A stretch of DNA of 64,000 bases from Deltaproteobacteria bacterium (GTDB lineage: Bacteria; Desulfobacterota; DSM-4660; Desulfatiglandales; Desulfatiglandaceae): the NCBI GenBank assembly GCA_021737785.1, contig JAIPDI010000022.1, forward strand, positions 22,625 through 86,624, read 5' to 3'. Under the pieces are notes generated by a model. The model did not search any database, was not told the DNA's origin, and worked only from the letters and a program-made list of their open reading frames with translations. A program made the position numbers and the translations under genes. How positions within the stretch are numbered: position 1 is the first letter of the stretch; each line of letters opens with the position of its first letter. Shown here piece by piece: positions 28,487 to 37,567 of the stretch.

Positions 28487-28903
28487 TTATGGAAACAGGG
28501 CTCTGACGTCTAACGCCTCCGGCCCAGGGGAGAAGGAGGGCGATTTCCTTCTCTTTGACACATGATCCACCACCGCTTTCAGGACCTTCAGCTCAAAAGG
28601 TTTGATCATGTAATAGATCACCCCCTCTCGTCGAACCTTCGATTCCAGCTCGCGAGAATTGCTCCCCGTCATGGCTACAATCCCCACGTGAGGTTGAGAC
28701 GCCTTGAAAAACGGGATCAATTCATGACCCTGAATATCCGGGAGGGAGATATCCAGAAGGATCAGGTCAACGTCGGCCCTCCGCGCCTTCTCGAGCGCAT
28801 CACTCCCTGTGCCCGACCGCTGGACCCGATGCCCCCAGGTCTCCAGGATCTCTGAGATCAGCTTTGCTATGGAATTTTCATCTTCCACTACCAGGATATT
28901 CAT
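28487..28903 (-). CDS. Single-domain response regulator
   Basis: 138 residues from the ATG at 28903, with a G-rich site (ATGGGGGC) upstream; a 42-base longer frame has no support. Receiver: ILVVEDENSIAKL, phospho-acceptor Asp51 in LLDISLPDIQG, Thr in VAMTGSN, switch Lys in MIKPFELK. A basic tail of ~20 residues (SKRRKSPSFSPG) follows. No output domain. It is the first gene of the minus-strand signalling block and could serve any of its kinases. Confidence 0.88.
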   Translation of the reverse strand: MNILVVEDENSIAKLISEILETWGHRVQRSGTGSDALEKARRADVDLILLDISLPDIQGHELIPFFKASQPHVGIVAMTGSNSRELESKVRREGVIYYMIKPFELKVLKAVVDHVSKRRKSPSFSPGPEALDVRALFP

Positions 28904-29154
28904 AAAGCCCCCATCAATATCGCATCCATGCGCGGACGGTGACACTCTTAGAGCAAAAGCAGTGCCAGGAGAATGAGAGAACTCCTCAACTATTTGTAAT
29001 AGATAGAATATTCAGGCCATGCGAGGATTTTTATCAAAAGATGGGCCTGGGATCCGTCGGGACACCTTTGACACTGTCAGGGAGGATAAAACAGTATAAT
29101 TATATGATTTTATGTTTGAAATTGCTTATGGGACACTTCTGTCCCGAAACGGGA

Positions 29155-30939
29155 CTAGGATAACTCCAGGTTCTTGAGCTTTCGGAAAAGGGTCCTTCTG
29201 GAGATCCCCAGGTTGGCGGCGGCCCGTGCCTTGTGCCATTGATTGTTTTCCAGGGCCTTGACCAACAGGTCTTTTTCAAAATGTTCGACAGCGTCCGCCA
29301 GGGTCATCTTCTGCAGGCCGGTGACGCTTGAATGCGGCCTCTCCCATCCGGAGGATTGCCCCAGGTTCAAAAAATCGATCCGGCCCATGGCAAGATACCG
29401 GCGCAGCAGGTTTTCAAGTTCCCGGACATTTCCGGGCCAGTCATAGCGATAAAGGGCCTCCATTACCCTCTCCGGCAGGAGGGATACATTTTTTCCGTTA
29501 TCGGTCGCCTTGAGAAAATGCTCCACAAGCAGGGGGATATCCTCCTTTCTATCCCTCAAAGGCGGAAGGTGAAACGGAATCACGTGCATCCGGTAGAAAA
29601 AATCCTCACGCATCGTCCCATCCTTCACCAATGTCTTCAGATCCTTATTGGTGGCGGCCACAATACGGCAGTTCGATGTCTCGGTTCGATTGCTTCCCAC
29701 CGGGGCATATCCTCCACCTTCAACCGCGCGGAGCAGTTTTACCTGCATGGTCGCCGGGAGATCGCCCACCTCGTCCAGGAAGAGGACCCCGCCATCGGCA
29801 AAGGCCAGATAGCCGTGGGTATCGGCAACAGCCCCTGTAAAGGCCCCGCGCTTATGCCCGAAGAATTCACTTTCCATGAGGGCTTCGGGGATGGCGCCGC
29901 AGTTAACCGGCACAAATTCATTGGTTTTCCGGTCGCTCAACTCATGGATGGCCCGGGCCGCCAGTTCCTTGCCGGTTCCCGATTCCCCGTATATCAAGAC
30001 ATTGTCCTCGGTCGCCGCGGCCTTCAGAATAAGATCATAGACCTCCTGCATGACCTCGCTCTTGCCGATAATCCGCCCGAACCGATATCGACCTCTGCCC
30101 GCATACCTCAACCGTTTGTTTTCGCTCCGGAGCTCCGCTGCCTCCGCCTCGATGGCCATTTCCTGGCGCCGGGTCTCGGTGATATCCCGCAGGGTAGCCA
30201 GAATAGCCGGTTCACCCTCCCAATGGATGAATTCATTGTGGGCCTCCACCCAGATCTCCCGGGCGTCGGCCCTGAGGCATCGAATTTTAATGACCTTGTC
30301 CTGTAGCTCCCCGGTCTCAAATCCCTCGCCCATGGTCCTGAAGGCCTCTTGGAAATCCCCGGCAACAAAATCCACGGCCTTCCGGCCGATCAGTTCATCG
30401 GCCTTTTCGAACCCAAGCATGCGGGCGGAAGCACTGTTTGCGAATATCAACGTGCTGTCCTGGAGGACCAGTATCCCGTCGGCTACCTTTTCGGTCAGAA
30501 TACGATACTGTTTTTCGCCGGCCCTCAGATCCCTTTCGGCCCGAACCTGTTTGGAGATGTCCTGGAGGGTCTCCACGGCCCCGACGATCCTGCCTTCGGC
30601 ATCAACCACCGGCGCTGCTACAAAAAAGATGTGCCTTGGAACGCCGCCCAGGTCTTCAAAGTAATCGGTGGCCTGCCAGGCATAGGGGACGACCCCTGAC
30701 GTTGAGGCCCCTTTACCCTGATAGACCCGTAGAAAGGTCTCCAAATCACCGGCCACGATAAGGTCTGCCAGGACAGGACGTTTATCCTGATAGAAGGGCG
30801 CCCATTGGCGGTCCGTGTTGATCATCTCGTGGGCTGAAAAGCCTGTCAGCAGTTCGCATGCCCGGTTCCAGTAGGTAATTCTGTGATCCATTCCGATGGC
30901 AAATTGCGCGATGGGCGTACAATCCAATACATTCAACAT
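29155..30939 (-). CDS. Sigma-54-dependent activator with two PAS domains
   Basis: 594 residues: PAS (CTPIAQFAIGMDHRITYWNRA), PAS (YRILTEKVADGILVLQDS), AAA+ domain with Walker A GESGTGKE, the sigma-54 contact loop GAFTGA, Walker B GGVLFLDEVGDLP and arginine fingers (PPLRDRKEDIP), and a Fis-type helix-turn-helix at the C-terminus (ALENNQWHKARAAANLGISRRTLFRKLKNL). No receiver, so it senses directly through PAS. It opens sigma-54 promoters such as the candidate at 56353-56368, but a direct link is not shown. Divergent from the MFS gene 358 bp away. Confidence 0.93.
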   Translation of the reverse strand: MLNVLDCTPIAQFAIGMDHRITYWNRACELLTGFSAHEMINTDRQWAPFYQDKRPVLADLIVAGDLETFLRVYQGKGASTSGVVPYAWQATDYFEDLGGVPRHIFFVAAPVVDAEGRIVGAVETLQDISKQVRAERDLRAGEKQYRILTEKVADGILVLQDSTLIFANSASARMLGFEKADELIGRKAVDFVAGDFQEAFRTMGEGFETGELQDKVIKIRCLRADAREIWVEAHNEFIHWEGEPAILATLRDITETRRQEMAIEAEAAELRSENKRLRYAGRGRYRFGRIIGKSEVMQEVYDLILKAAATEDNVLIYGESGTGKELAARAIHELSDRKTNEFVPVNCGAIPEALMESEFFGHKRGAFTGAVADTHGYLAFADGGVLFLDEVGDLPATMQVKLLRAVEGGGYAPVGSNRTETSNCRIVAATNKDLKTLVKDGTMREDFFYRMHVIPFHLPPLRDRKEDIPLLVEHFLKATDNGKNVSLLPERVMEALYRYDWPGNVRELENLLRRYLAMGRIDFLNLGQSSGWERPHSSVTGLQKMTLADAVEHFEKDLLVKALENNQWHKARAAANLGISRRTLFRKLKNLELS

Positions 30940-31297
30940 GGGCGACGGTCTCTTTCTCTCCTTTTGTGGTCAACCCAACTTGATATGGGGCTGGCCTGAG
31001 TCAGTCTCATGCAAAAATTATGCACTAGTGGCCCTCTCCTGAATAAGACCTGAAAAATACATCGATATCAAAAGGATGCCATAGCCACGCCATAACGCCT
31101 CGGCAGATGGCGACGTCAGAAAACCCGCCCATCCATGGAAAGGCATTGACGGTACATGAACAGATGGGGTAACAGGGATACTGGATATGCTCCGATTTGT
31201 ACGGCTTTTAGCCGAAGCAGCCGCTTCCAGGGACAAGCCAACCGGGGGAGTCCTCTGAAGCGGATATTTATTCAGGTGCCTCTTTTGGGATAAGGGA
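30940..31297. other. Divergent intergenic region, no gene seen
   Basis: Separates the sigma-54 activator gene and the MFS transporter gene. It must hold both promoters, yet I find no GG-N10-GC sigma-54 element and no clear -35/-10 pair. No repeats of the kinds found elsewhere in the window except a weak GGATACTGGATATGC stretch near 31170. Confidence 0.5.
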
Positions 31298-32563
31298 TTG
31301 GAACAGAGAGAGATATCGGTTCTGGGAGAAGAAAAGGGCGTTCACTGGGCCTGGATTATTTTAGGGACCTGTTTTGCCAACCTCTTTATCAATTATTCGG
31401 TCCGCCTCGGCTACAGCGTCGTCCTTCCGGTGATGATCGGGGACCTCGGCTTCAGCCGTACGGCCGGGGGCTCCATCTACAATGCCTATTTTCTTTCGTA
31501 TGTGGCCTTGACCCCGCTGGCCGGGTATCTCACGGATCGCTTCGGTGCGCGGTGGGTGATTTGCACCTGTGCGGGCATCCTGGGCGCCGGTGTTCTCCTG
31601 ATGGGCAGCATCAGTTCCTTCTGGATGGCATGTATCGCCTTTGCCGTTGTGGGCCTGGGAAGCACGGGCATGTGGACGCCTGTGATTACGGTGGTCCAGC
31701 GGTGGTTCGGACCGAAGCGGAGGGGACTGGCCCTCGGCATCCTTTCCACAGGTTACGGCCTCGGTTTTGCCACCATGGGAATCGCCTTTCCCTGGATCGT
31801 GAATCAGTGGAGCTGGCGCTATGCATGGTATTTTCTGGGATTCTGTGCCCTTATCATGGTCCTGGCAAACGGACTCCTCCTGAGGAGCACTCCCGAGTCC
31901 GTGGGATACCGGCCGTGGGGACAGAAGGAGGAGGATGGACAACAGAGACCGGCAATACCCTGCCGGCCTGAGGGCCCGGTCCTCTCCATGGTGTTCAGAG
32001 ACCGGACATTCTGGCTTGTGGGGCTCTCCTATTTCGCGATCTCCTACAGCCTGTATGGGATCACCACCTTTATGGTGGATTATGCCCGCTTCCAGCTCGG
32101 CCTCCCGTTTGAGAAGGCAGGTCTCCTGGCGACGGTGCACGGGACGTGCCAGGTGATCGGCGTACTGACGGTTCTGCCCATGTCTGATTATCTGGGCCGG
32201 AGAAGGACGCTTATCCTTTCCAATTCTTTCATTACCGCGTGTCTGATCGGGATACTCCTGAGTGGAAACTCGTGGGGCATGCTCTATCTGCTGGTTGGGA
32301 TCATGGCTGTTTTTTACGGGGCCACCTTTCCGATGTACGGGGCCTGCGCCGGGGATTTTTTTCCCAGACAGATGATGGGGACAGTGATCGGTGTGTGGAC
32401 GCCGTTTTACGGTATCGGGGCGATCACGGTCCATTGGGTGAGCGGACTCTTGCGTGACAGCACCGGATCCTATGATGTTCCGTTCATGATCAATGTGGCC
32501 ATGGCGGCGATCGGCAGCATACTCATGTGCCTGGTCAGGCGGGACCAGGCTGATGGCTCATGA
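31298..32563 (+). CDS. Major facilitator superfamily transporter
   Basis: 421 residues, twelve predicted spans. The intracellular loop 2-3 motif is present (GYLTDRFGARWV) with its repeat in the second half (DYLGRRRTLI). First span LGTCFANLFINYSVRLGYSVV resembles monocarboxylate/oxalate-type MFS carriers. The frame starts at TTG (31298) with GGGATA eight bases before it; no ATG exists before the first span. A plausible job is uptake of an organic acid, possibly under control of the divergent sigma-54 activator; the substrate is not determinable. Confidence 0.85.
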   Translation: MEQREISVLGEEKGVHWAWIILGTCFANLFINYSVRLGYSVVLPVMIGDLGFSRTAGGSIYNAYFLSYVALTPLAGYLTDRFGARWVICTCAGILGAGVLLMGSISSFWMACIAFAVVGLGSTGMWTPVITVVQRWFGPKRRGLALGILSTGYGLGFATMGIAFPWIVNQWSWRYAWYFLGFCALIMVLANGLLLRSTPESVGYRPWGQKEEDGQQRPAIPCRPEGPVLSMVFRDRTFWLVGLSYFAISYSLYGITTFMVDYARFQLGLPFEKAGLLATVHGTCQVIGVLTVLPMSDYLGRRRTLILSNSFITACLIGILLSGNSWGMLYLLVGIMAVFYGATFPMYGACAGDFFPRQMMGTVIGVWTPFYGIGAITVHWVSGLLRDSTGSYDVPFMINVAMAAIGSILMCLVRRDQADGS

Positions 32564-32658
32564 TTGATGGTGCTGGGATGCTGCTTTTTCTGACTTCCGA
32601 CTTCTGACCTCTGGTGCTTGATGATGGCCGATGGATGACAGTTGAGGGGGAAGAGATG

Positions 32659-33189
32659 CTATCCGGAATTCTGGCCGATTCGCATTTCACGCATGGCGGC
32701 CCGTTCGATGGCCAGGCAGGCCAGTTTTCCCAGACTCTTTAAAAAATTGATTTCGTCGTGGCTGGGGATCTTTTTGGATCCGAAGTAGATTCTCAGTATG
32801 GCGTAGGTGGTCTCGTTTACCGTAAAAGGGATGCCGATCACCGCGGCCAGGCCTTCTCTTCGGGCAGCTTCCAGGTCCTGTATCCGGGGATCCTTCTCAA
32901 AATCGTTGATAAGGATGATATCCCCCTGCATGATCTCGGTGATGCTTTTCCCGGAATCGATGGCCCCTGAATTGAGGTATTTCTTACTGAGACCATATGC
33001 CGAAACCACCTTAAGGTGAAAGGTTCCCTGTTCCAGGACACGAAGGGTGCTCCCTTTTGCGCCGGTCAGCTCTGCTGCCAGGGAGACGACGAAGTGGAGA
33101 ACGTCGGCCAGTTCTTCTTCATCCCTGTAAATAATGTCAATCACTCTGCTTAGAGCAAAGGAAGAGATATCCAGAAAGTTTTCTGTCAT
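32659..33189 (-). CDS. GAF-domain protein
   Basis: 176 residues from the ATG at 33189; a start at 33237 would add a poorly supported leader. A single GAF domain: LADVLHFVVSLAAELTGAKGSTLRVLE, GLSKKYLNSGAIDSGKSI, AAVIGIPFTVNETTYAILRIYF, FLKSLGKLACLAIERA. No effector domain, so it probably senses a small molecule and acts through a protein partner. It stands alone between the MFS gene and the TPM-domain gene. Confidence 0.82.
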   Translation of the reverse strand: MTENFLDISSFALSRVIDIIYRDEEELADVLHFVVSLAAELTGAKGSTLRVLEQGTFHLKVVSAYGLSKKYLNSGAIDSGKSITEIMQGDIILINDFEKDPRIQDLEAARREGLAAVIGIPFTVNETTYAILRIYFGSKKIPSHDEINFLKSLGKLACLAIERAAMREMRIGQNSG

Positions 33190-33297
33190 AACAGCGCCCC
33201 TGCAGTGCTGAGGTTTCGGATCAACCCGATGCGTCAACCGGCCGGGTCATTCCTTTCAGTCTGTCACACTTCCGTCTTCCATGCAACTATTAAGTAG

Positions 33298-33372
33298 ATG
33301 CTGGATGCTGGATACTGGATGGGCGAACGCTGGATGCTTTCAGCTTTGAGCTTTTGGCTCCCTGCTCGTTGC
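33298..33372. repeat. STRR-like repeats within a 365-bp gene-free region
   Basis: Region 33190-33554 has no gene. It holds GATGCTGGATGCTGGATACTGGATG, CAGCTTTGAGCTTTTGGC and TCCCTGCTCGTTGCTG type tracts, three different word families joined head to tail. The same families recur at 38138-38209, 51118-51142 and 49246-49308. Confidence 0.68.
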
Positions 33373-33554
33373 TGTTTTCTTATTAAACCGCTTCTTCCCT
33401 TGCGCCTTGCGCCTATAACCTATTGACCGCCAAGGCTTTTATGTGATAACAATTAAAGACAAACGGCGAAGCCAGCCGGAAACGGAAAACCCGAACCCAA
33501 TGAACCCAAACAACTCAACAAACCCGGAAAATACAACCCATAACCTGGAGGCCC

Positions 33555-34364
33555 ATGCCTGACGCGCCTCGACATACCCTCCCCGGGCGATCCGGAGCAG
33601 CCTTCTTCAGGCTCATAAGCGTTGTTCTTCTCCTTTGCCTGGTCCCTGTGGTGGCGGCCCTGGGCGAACGTCCAATCCCCAAACCAGAGGGCCTGGTCAA
33701 TGACTATGCCCGGGTGATTCCTCCAGCATATGCCGAAAAGATTGCCGCTGTTACCGGGGAACTCCTCCAAAAGACCGGAATCCCCGTGGTGGTCGTCACC
33801 ATGCCGGACATCGGGGGAGCCGAGTATAACGCCTATGCAAATCGGTTGTACGCTGAGTGGGGAATCGGAAAAAAGGGGGAAGACAAGGGTGTCCTCATCT
33901 TTGTGACCGTCAAAGAGAGAAAGATGCGGATCGAGACCGGATACGGCGTGGAGGGAATTCTGCCTGACGGCCTGGTTGGTGAGATCCGGGACCGGTACAT
34001 GGTTCCGTATCTCAAGGAGGACAAATTCGGCGAGGGGCTTCTCGCAGGTGCCTCGGCGGTTTCACGGATCATTGCCGAAGATGCAGGGGTCGAGTTGGCG
34101 GGGCGAATGCCCGAAACGCCTCCAAAAAAGAAGAGTTCCGGATTCTCCTTCCTCCCGATTCTGGTTATCGTTTTCATCATCATGGCCATATCGAGGCGCC
34201 GGCGCGGGGCCTGGCTCTTTCTCCTTCCCTTTCTCTTTGGCGCAGGCGGGGCGCGTGGCACCCGTTACGGCGGATCGGGGGGAAGCTTTGGAGGATTCGG
34301 CGGCGGATTCGGGGGATTCGGCGGCGGCATGAGCGGCGGCGGGGGCGCAGGCGGGGGTTTCTGA
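33555..34364 (+). CDS. TPM-domain secreted/membrane protein (YgcG-like)
   Basis: 269 residues; start at 33555 has CTGGAGG five bases upstream. Signal sequence (FFRLISVVLLLCLVPVVAALG), TPM domain ~35-165 (VNDYARVIPPAYAEKIAAV, GIPVVVVTMPDIGG, DKGVLIFVTVKERKMRIETGYGVEG), one span (FSFLPILVIVFIIMAI), then a Gly/Phe-rich tail typical of the family. TPM proteins often occur with LemA, and a LemA gene follows here about 1 kb downstream. The family's role is poorly known; photosystem repair and phosphatase roles were shown only for plant relatives. Confidence 0.9.
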   Translation: MPDAPRHTLPGRSGAAFFRLISVVLLLCLVPVVAALGERPIPKPEGLVNDYARVIPPAYAEKIAAVTGELLQKTGIPVVVVTMPDIGGAEYNAYANRLYAEWGIGKKGEDKGVLIFVTVKERKMRIETGYGVEGILPDGLVGEIRDRYMVPYLKEDKFGEGLLAGASAVSRIIAEDAGVELAGRMPETPPKKKSSGFSFLPILVIVFIIMAISRRRRGAWLFLLPFLFGAGGARGTRYGGSGGSFGGFGGGFGGFGGGMSGGGGAGGGF

Positions 34365-34399
34365 AGCAGATCGGCACGACATGGCCCGGAGGAGCAGAC

Positions 34400-35134
34400 A
34401 TGGGAAGGCATATTCAAGATCCAAAAACCATATTTTCGGAGGTGACGGCTGACTACAAGGGCCTTTTCGGGGAGGATCTTGTCAGCATTATTCTCTACGG
34501 GAGTGCAGCGGGTCAGGATTTTCAGCCCGGATCATCGGATATCAATTTCATGGTGACGCTGACGGAAAATGGCATCGAGCACATTGACCGTTCATTCGGG
34601 GTGGTGGACAAATGGCGCAAACGGGGCGTGGCCCTTCCTCTCTTTTTGACAGAAGCGTATGTAAGAAGCTCTCTGGATGTATTCCCCATGGAATATCTCG
34701 GTTTCCAGCGCAATCATGTACAGGTTTTTGGTAAGGAGATCCTCAACACCCTTGAATTCAAACCGGAATTCCTCCGGCTCCAGTGTGAGCGGGAGATCAA
34801 GGGGAAGCTCCTCCTCCTGCGGGAGGCCTTCATGGAAAGCGGCGGAAAGGCAAAGGCCTTGAAATCCGTGATCAGGGAGGCCCTCCCGGCCCTGGTCGCC
34901 ATCTTTGAAGCCCTGCTTCACCTCAGGGGAATTGCCCTCCCCGCTACCAAGCGGGAGATTATCCGGGCCGCAGCAGCGACGTTTGCGATGGAGGGGAGCG
35001 TGTTTGAAGGGATCCTCGATATTCGGGAAGGTCGATCCGGGCTTCGGGATGATGAGATGGTTGTGCTGTTTAAAGGCTGTCTCAGGGAAATGCAGAGGCT
35101 TTCCAATATCATAGATTCCTTTAATCAGGAATAG
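34400..35134 (+). CDS. Nucleotidyltransferase-domain protein
   Basis: 244 residues; GGAGGAG lies eight bases before the ATG at 34400. The N-terminal half carries a minimal nucleotidyltransferase motif (ILYGSAAGQDFQPGSSDIN, that is GS...D.N), followed by an alpha-helical C-terminal half (SVIREALPALVAIFEALLH) without a named domain. The second metal-binding Asp is not evident, so activity is uncertain. It is sandwiched between the TPM and LemA genes on the same strand. It could be a small-molecule or protein nucleotidyltransferase; a toxin role is possible but there is no HEPN-type partner. Confidence 0.75.
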   Translation: MGRHIQDPKTIFSEVTADYKGLFGEDLVSIILYGSAAGQDFQPGSSDINFMVTLTENGIEHIDRSFGVVDKWRKRGVALPLFLTEAYVRSSLDVFPMEYLGFQRNHVQVFGKEILNTLEFKPEFLRLQCEREIKGKLLLLREAFMESGGKAKALKSVIREALPALVAIFEALLHLRGIALPATKREIIRAAAATFAMEGSVFEGILDIREGRSGLRDDEMVVLFKGCLREMQRLSNIIDSFNQE

Positions 35135-35155
35135 CCCTTATCGGAATTCAAAATT

Positions 35156-35288
35156 GATGCATTCGTAAAAACTCGTCACCCCGTTGAAAAACGGGGTCCA
35201 CGGGTTTCATAAGCGCTTGAGAACACTGGTTTCCGGCTTTCGCCGGAATGACGGAAAAGGGGCATTTTCGACTTTTTGCGGGACCATC
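35156..35288. mobile_element. MITE-like element, copy 1, with 6-bp target duplication
   Basis: 133 bp bounded by GATGCATTCGTAAAAACTCG on the left and the inverse of GATGGTCCCGCAAAAAGTCG on the right. It is flanked by the direct repeat AAAATT (35150-35155 and 35289-35294). Inside are two hairpins, CCCCGTT/AACGGGG and TTCCGGC/GCCGGAA. No coding capacity. It sits 63 bp upstream of the LemA start. A second copy is at 61221-61365. Confidence 0.85.
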
Positions 35289-35351
35289 AAAATTAAGCAA
35301 TTGAGGAATTGTTTAGGCACTTTTGCGGTTTATCCCTATTCGGAGGATATC

Positions 35352-35927
35352 ATGGGCAAGGGATTGAAAAGCCTGGTCATTGTTTTGGGCGTTCTACTGG
35401 TCATTGTCATAGGAATGTATTCCTATATGAAAGGGACCTACAACAGGCTGGTGAGCCTGGATGAAGGCGTCAAGGCGGCATGGGCCCAGGTGGAAAACCA
35501 GCTTCAGCGGCGTTACGATCTGATTCCCAATTACGTGGAAACCGTCAAGGGCTATGCCGGCCACGAGAAAGAGGTGCTGCTAAAGGTCACTGAGGCGCGC
35601 GCCAAGGTGGGAAGCGCGGATACGGTCAACGAAAAGATCGAGGCCAATAATCAATTATCGTCTGCGCTCAGCCGGTTGCTGGTGGTGGTGGAACGATATC
35701 CGGAGCTCAAGGCCAATACCAATTTTATCCGTCTGCAGGATGAACTGGCCGGGACGGAAAACCGTATCGCTGTTGAGCGCATGCGGTTCAATGAGGCGGT
35801 CAAGACCTATAACATCACCATACGGCATTTTCCCACAAATATCATCGCAGGCATGTTCGGGTTTGAAAAGGCGACTTTTTTTGAGGTCCCGAAGGAGCGG
35901 CAGGAGGCGCCAAAAGTCAAATTTTAA
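35352..35927 (+). CDS. lemA: LemA family protein
   Basis: 191 residues from the ATG at 35352, which has CGGAGGA upstream; the longer frame from 35184 merely reads through the MITE. One N-terminal span (LVIVLGVLLVIVIGMYSYM) then the LemA signature YNRLVSLDEGVKAAWAQVENQLQRRYDLIPNYV (split here: YNRLVSLDEGVKAAW and RRYDLIPNYV), LLVVVERYPELKAN and ERMRFNEAVKTYN. The cytosolic or periplasmic helical bundle has no established activity. Pairing with a TPM protein is common and recurs here, with a nucleotidyltransferase gene between. Confidence 0.93.
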   Translation: MGKGLKSLVIVLGVLLVIVIGMYSYMKGTYNRLVSLDEGVKAAWAQVENQLQRRYDLIPNYVETVKGYAGHEKEVLLKVTEARAKVGSADTVNEKIEANNQLSSALSRLLVVVERYPELKANTNFIRLQDELAGTENRIAVERMRFNEAVKTYNITIRHFPTNIIAGMFGFEKATFFEVPKERQEAPKVKF

Positions 35928-36008
35928 GACTGAACCCGGTTCCCCTAAGGTGGCCTAACGGCCGCAACCCAAAGAGTATTGGTGCAAATCCGGTCAATTT
36001 TTGAGCGC

Positions 36009-36241
36009 GCGTGGGGGTCTCTTTCTCCCGCCCAGGAGGCGGGACAAAAACCTACAACAGCTCGTGGGAACGGCAGCAGAGCTTTAAACTGCGGTTCGTT
36101 ACAGCCCCAAGAACAGGCTTTCATATGACGGTCGTTCTTGCTGCCTTTCCAAAAAGGTATTCAACGCCCCGGGGCGGTCGCCGAGCGTTATGGTCCCATT
36201 TTAATGTCCCGCCCTTGGGCGGGAGAAAGAGACCCCCACGC
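36009..36241. mobile_element. 233-bp element with 36-bp inverted arms
   Basis: Left arm 36009-36045 (GCGTGGGGGTCTCTTTC then CCCGCCCAGGAGGCGGGAC) is almost the exact inverse of the right arm 36206-36241 (GTCCCGCCCTTGGGCGGG then AGAAAGAGACCCCCACGC). Each arm holds its own small hairpin (CCCGCC/GGCGGG). The 160-bp centre has no good ORF. It fills most of the 418-bp gap between LemA and the next gene. It may be a second type of non-autonomous transposable element or a structured RNA; no target duplication is obvious. Confidence 0.65.
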
Positions 36242-36345
36242 TCTTACCGATATGGCACCGACTTCTCCGCAGGGTGGAGAGAAGCCACAACCAAAGATTC
36301 TAAAGGTCACACGGACGCCACGAATGGGATCAGGCGAGGCGCGTA

Positions 36346-37380
36346 TCAGCGTCTTTGGAGATAATAATTTTCAATCCTGTTCAACGTATTGATATATCGG
36401 TTTTGGAATTCGAGTTCGGGATGGTGCGCCAGTTCATCTTTCAGTGGCTGAATATAAGGAAACACATTGAGCCCATAGCTGTTTTTGCCAAGCCTGTCTG
36501 CCTGGTAAACAATGAGAACACAATAGTAGCTTATCAGAAGCCTCAAGCGTAACGGGCGTCGGAACAGATAGGCCCTTCCTCCGGTAGTATTCAGAAAAAA
36601 TCCCGCATATCGGTAGGTAATGTCAAATGGCGGGCGAACGTCACCGGGGTTGGGGCAGTCCTTCCCCAACATGAGCCACCGGTAGAAGGTCTCCAGATTG
36701 AACTCCATGGTGTCGCTCTCGTTGGAAATGACTTCTTTGATGACGCGCAGATCCTTCCGGTCCAGGGCGCGGGAAAAGAAATAGATATTGGACAGCAGGG
36801 TGGTCGGATTAATCCCCTCGCCGGCCGGATGGGGCGGTTTGGCCTCCAGTTTTTTTATGATTTGGGCGAAATATGGAAAGGCGTCCTTTTCCAGGTTGAA
36901 GCGTCGGAGATATGCGGCCGTGTCTACGGAGTCAAAAAAATCCGCTACCTGCTCATCGATGAGGGTACAATATTCGTCCTTTTCCGGCGTCGCCTCAGGA
37001 CTGGAAGATGCTTTTTCCGCCTTCACAAAAAGTTCTTCCATGGGACCCTGGGCCGCCACCTCGGGTGACTCGAAAGTTTTTTTCTTTTCAATTGGAAAGG
37101 TTTCCGGGACCGCACCCTCTTTGCCGGAGGTTTCAGGTTCGGCCTGTCCCGGCGCTTTGGGCATGGGCATGGATGCGTCTTTGTCGACGGGCGCGGCCCC
37201 GCCGCCTTCCCGGGGGCTGCCGGAGACGCCACCTTCCCGGTCATGATATTGCTCATCGGCTGTCAGGGTCTTTTCAGTCTCCGGGCCGGTTCTGGTGTAC
37301 AAATAGTATCCGAGTCCCGCCAATATTATTACCGCTGGAACGATCCACCACCAGATGCGGGGTCCTGTTTTCTTGGCCAT
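36346..37380 (-). CDS. Uncharacterised single-pass membrane protein
   Basis: 344 residues; AGGAGA lies five bases before the ATG. One span near the N-terminus (WWWIVPAVIILAGLGYYLY), a ~100-residue low-complexity linker rich in Pro, Glu and Lys, then a helical domain from ~135 (YCTLIDEQVADFFDSVD, LLSNIYFFSRALDRKDL, YRWLMLGKDCP, RLRLLISYYCVLIVYQADRLG, FQNRYINTLNRIENYYLQRR). I do not recognise the family. The topology suggests a domain held away from the inner membrane by a flexible linker. It is convergent with the LemA gene. Confidence 0.75.
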   Translation of the reverse strand: MAKKTGPRIWWWIVPAVIILAGLGYYLYTRTGPETEKTLTADEQYHDREGGVSGSPREGGGAAPVDKDASMPMPKAPGQAEPETSGKEGAVPETFPIEKKKTFESPEVAAQGPMEELFVKAEKASSSPEATPEKDEYCTLIDEQVADFFDSVDTAAYLRRFNLEKDAFPYFAQIIKKLEAKPPHPAGEGINPTTLLSNIYFFSRALDRKDLRVIKEVISNESDTMEFNLETFYRWLMLGKDCPNPGDVRPPFDITYRYAGFFLNTTGGRAYLFRRPLRLRLLISYYCVLIVYQADRLGKNSYGLNVFPYIQPLKDELAHHPELEFQNRYINTLNRIENYYLQRR

Positions 37381-37496
37381 GCCATATTCTCCTGTACGTC
37401 AGTTGAGGCCCGCCGGAGGCGGGATATTTAGCAATTGCGTCCCGCCCGAAAAGCGGGATTGCGCTGTTAAACGTATCAGCCATCATCAAGTACCAG

Positions 37497-37567
37497 AGGT
37501 CGGAAGTCAGAAGTCAGAAGTCAGAAAAACCAACATCCCAGCATCCAGTATCAAGGATCCAATATCC
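37497..37567. repeat. STRR-like repeats (GAAGTCA and CATCCAGTAT families)
   Basis: GGTCGGAAGTCAGAAGTCAGAAGTCAG followed by CATCCCAGCATCCAGTATCAAGGATCCAATATC type units. It runs up to and into the last codons (YRILDP) of the fumarase beta gene. Confidence 0.7.

Noticed and set aside
33453..33770. 105-codon minus-strand ORF over the start of the TPM gene
   Set aside because: Antisense to a well-supported gene with signal peptide and Shine-Dalgarno; no motif.
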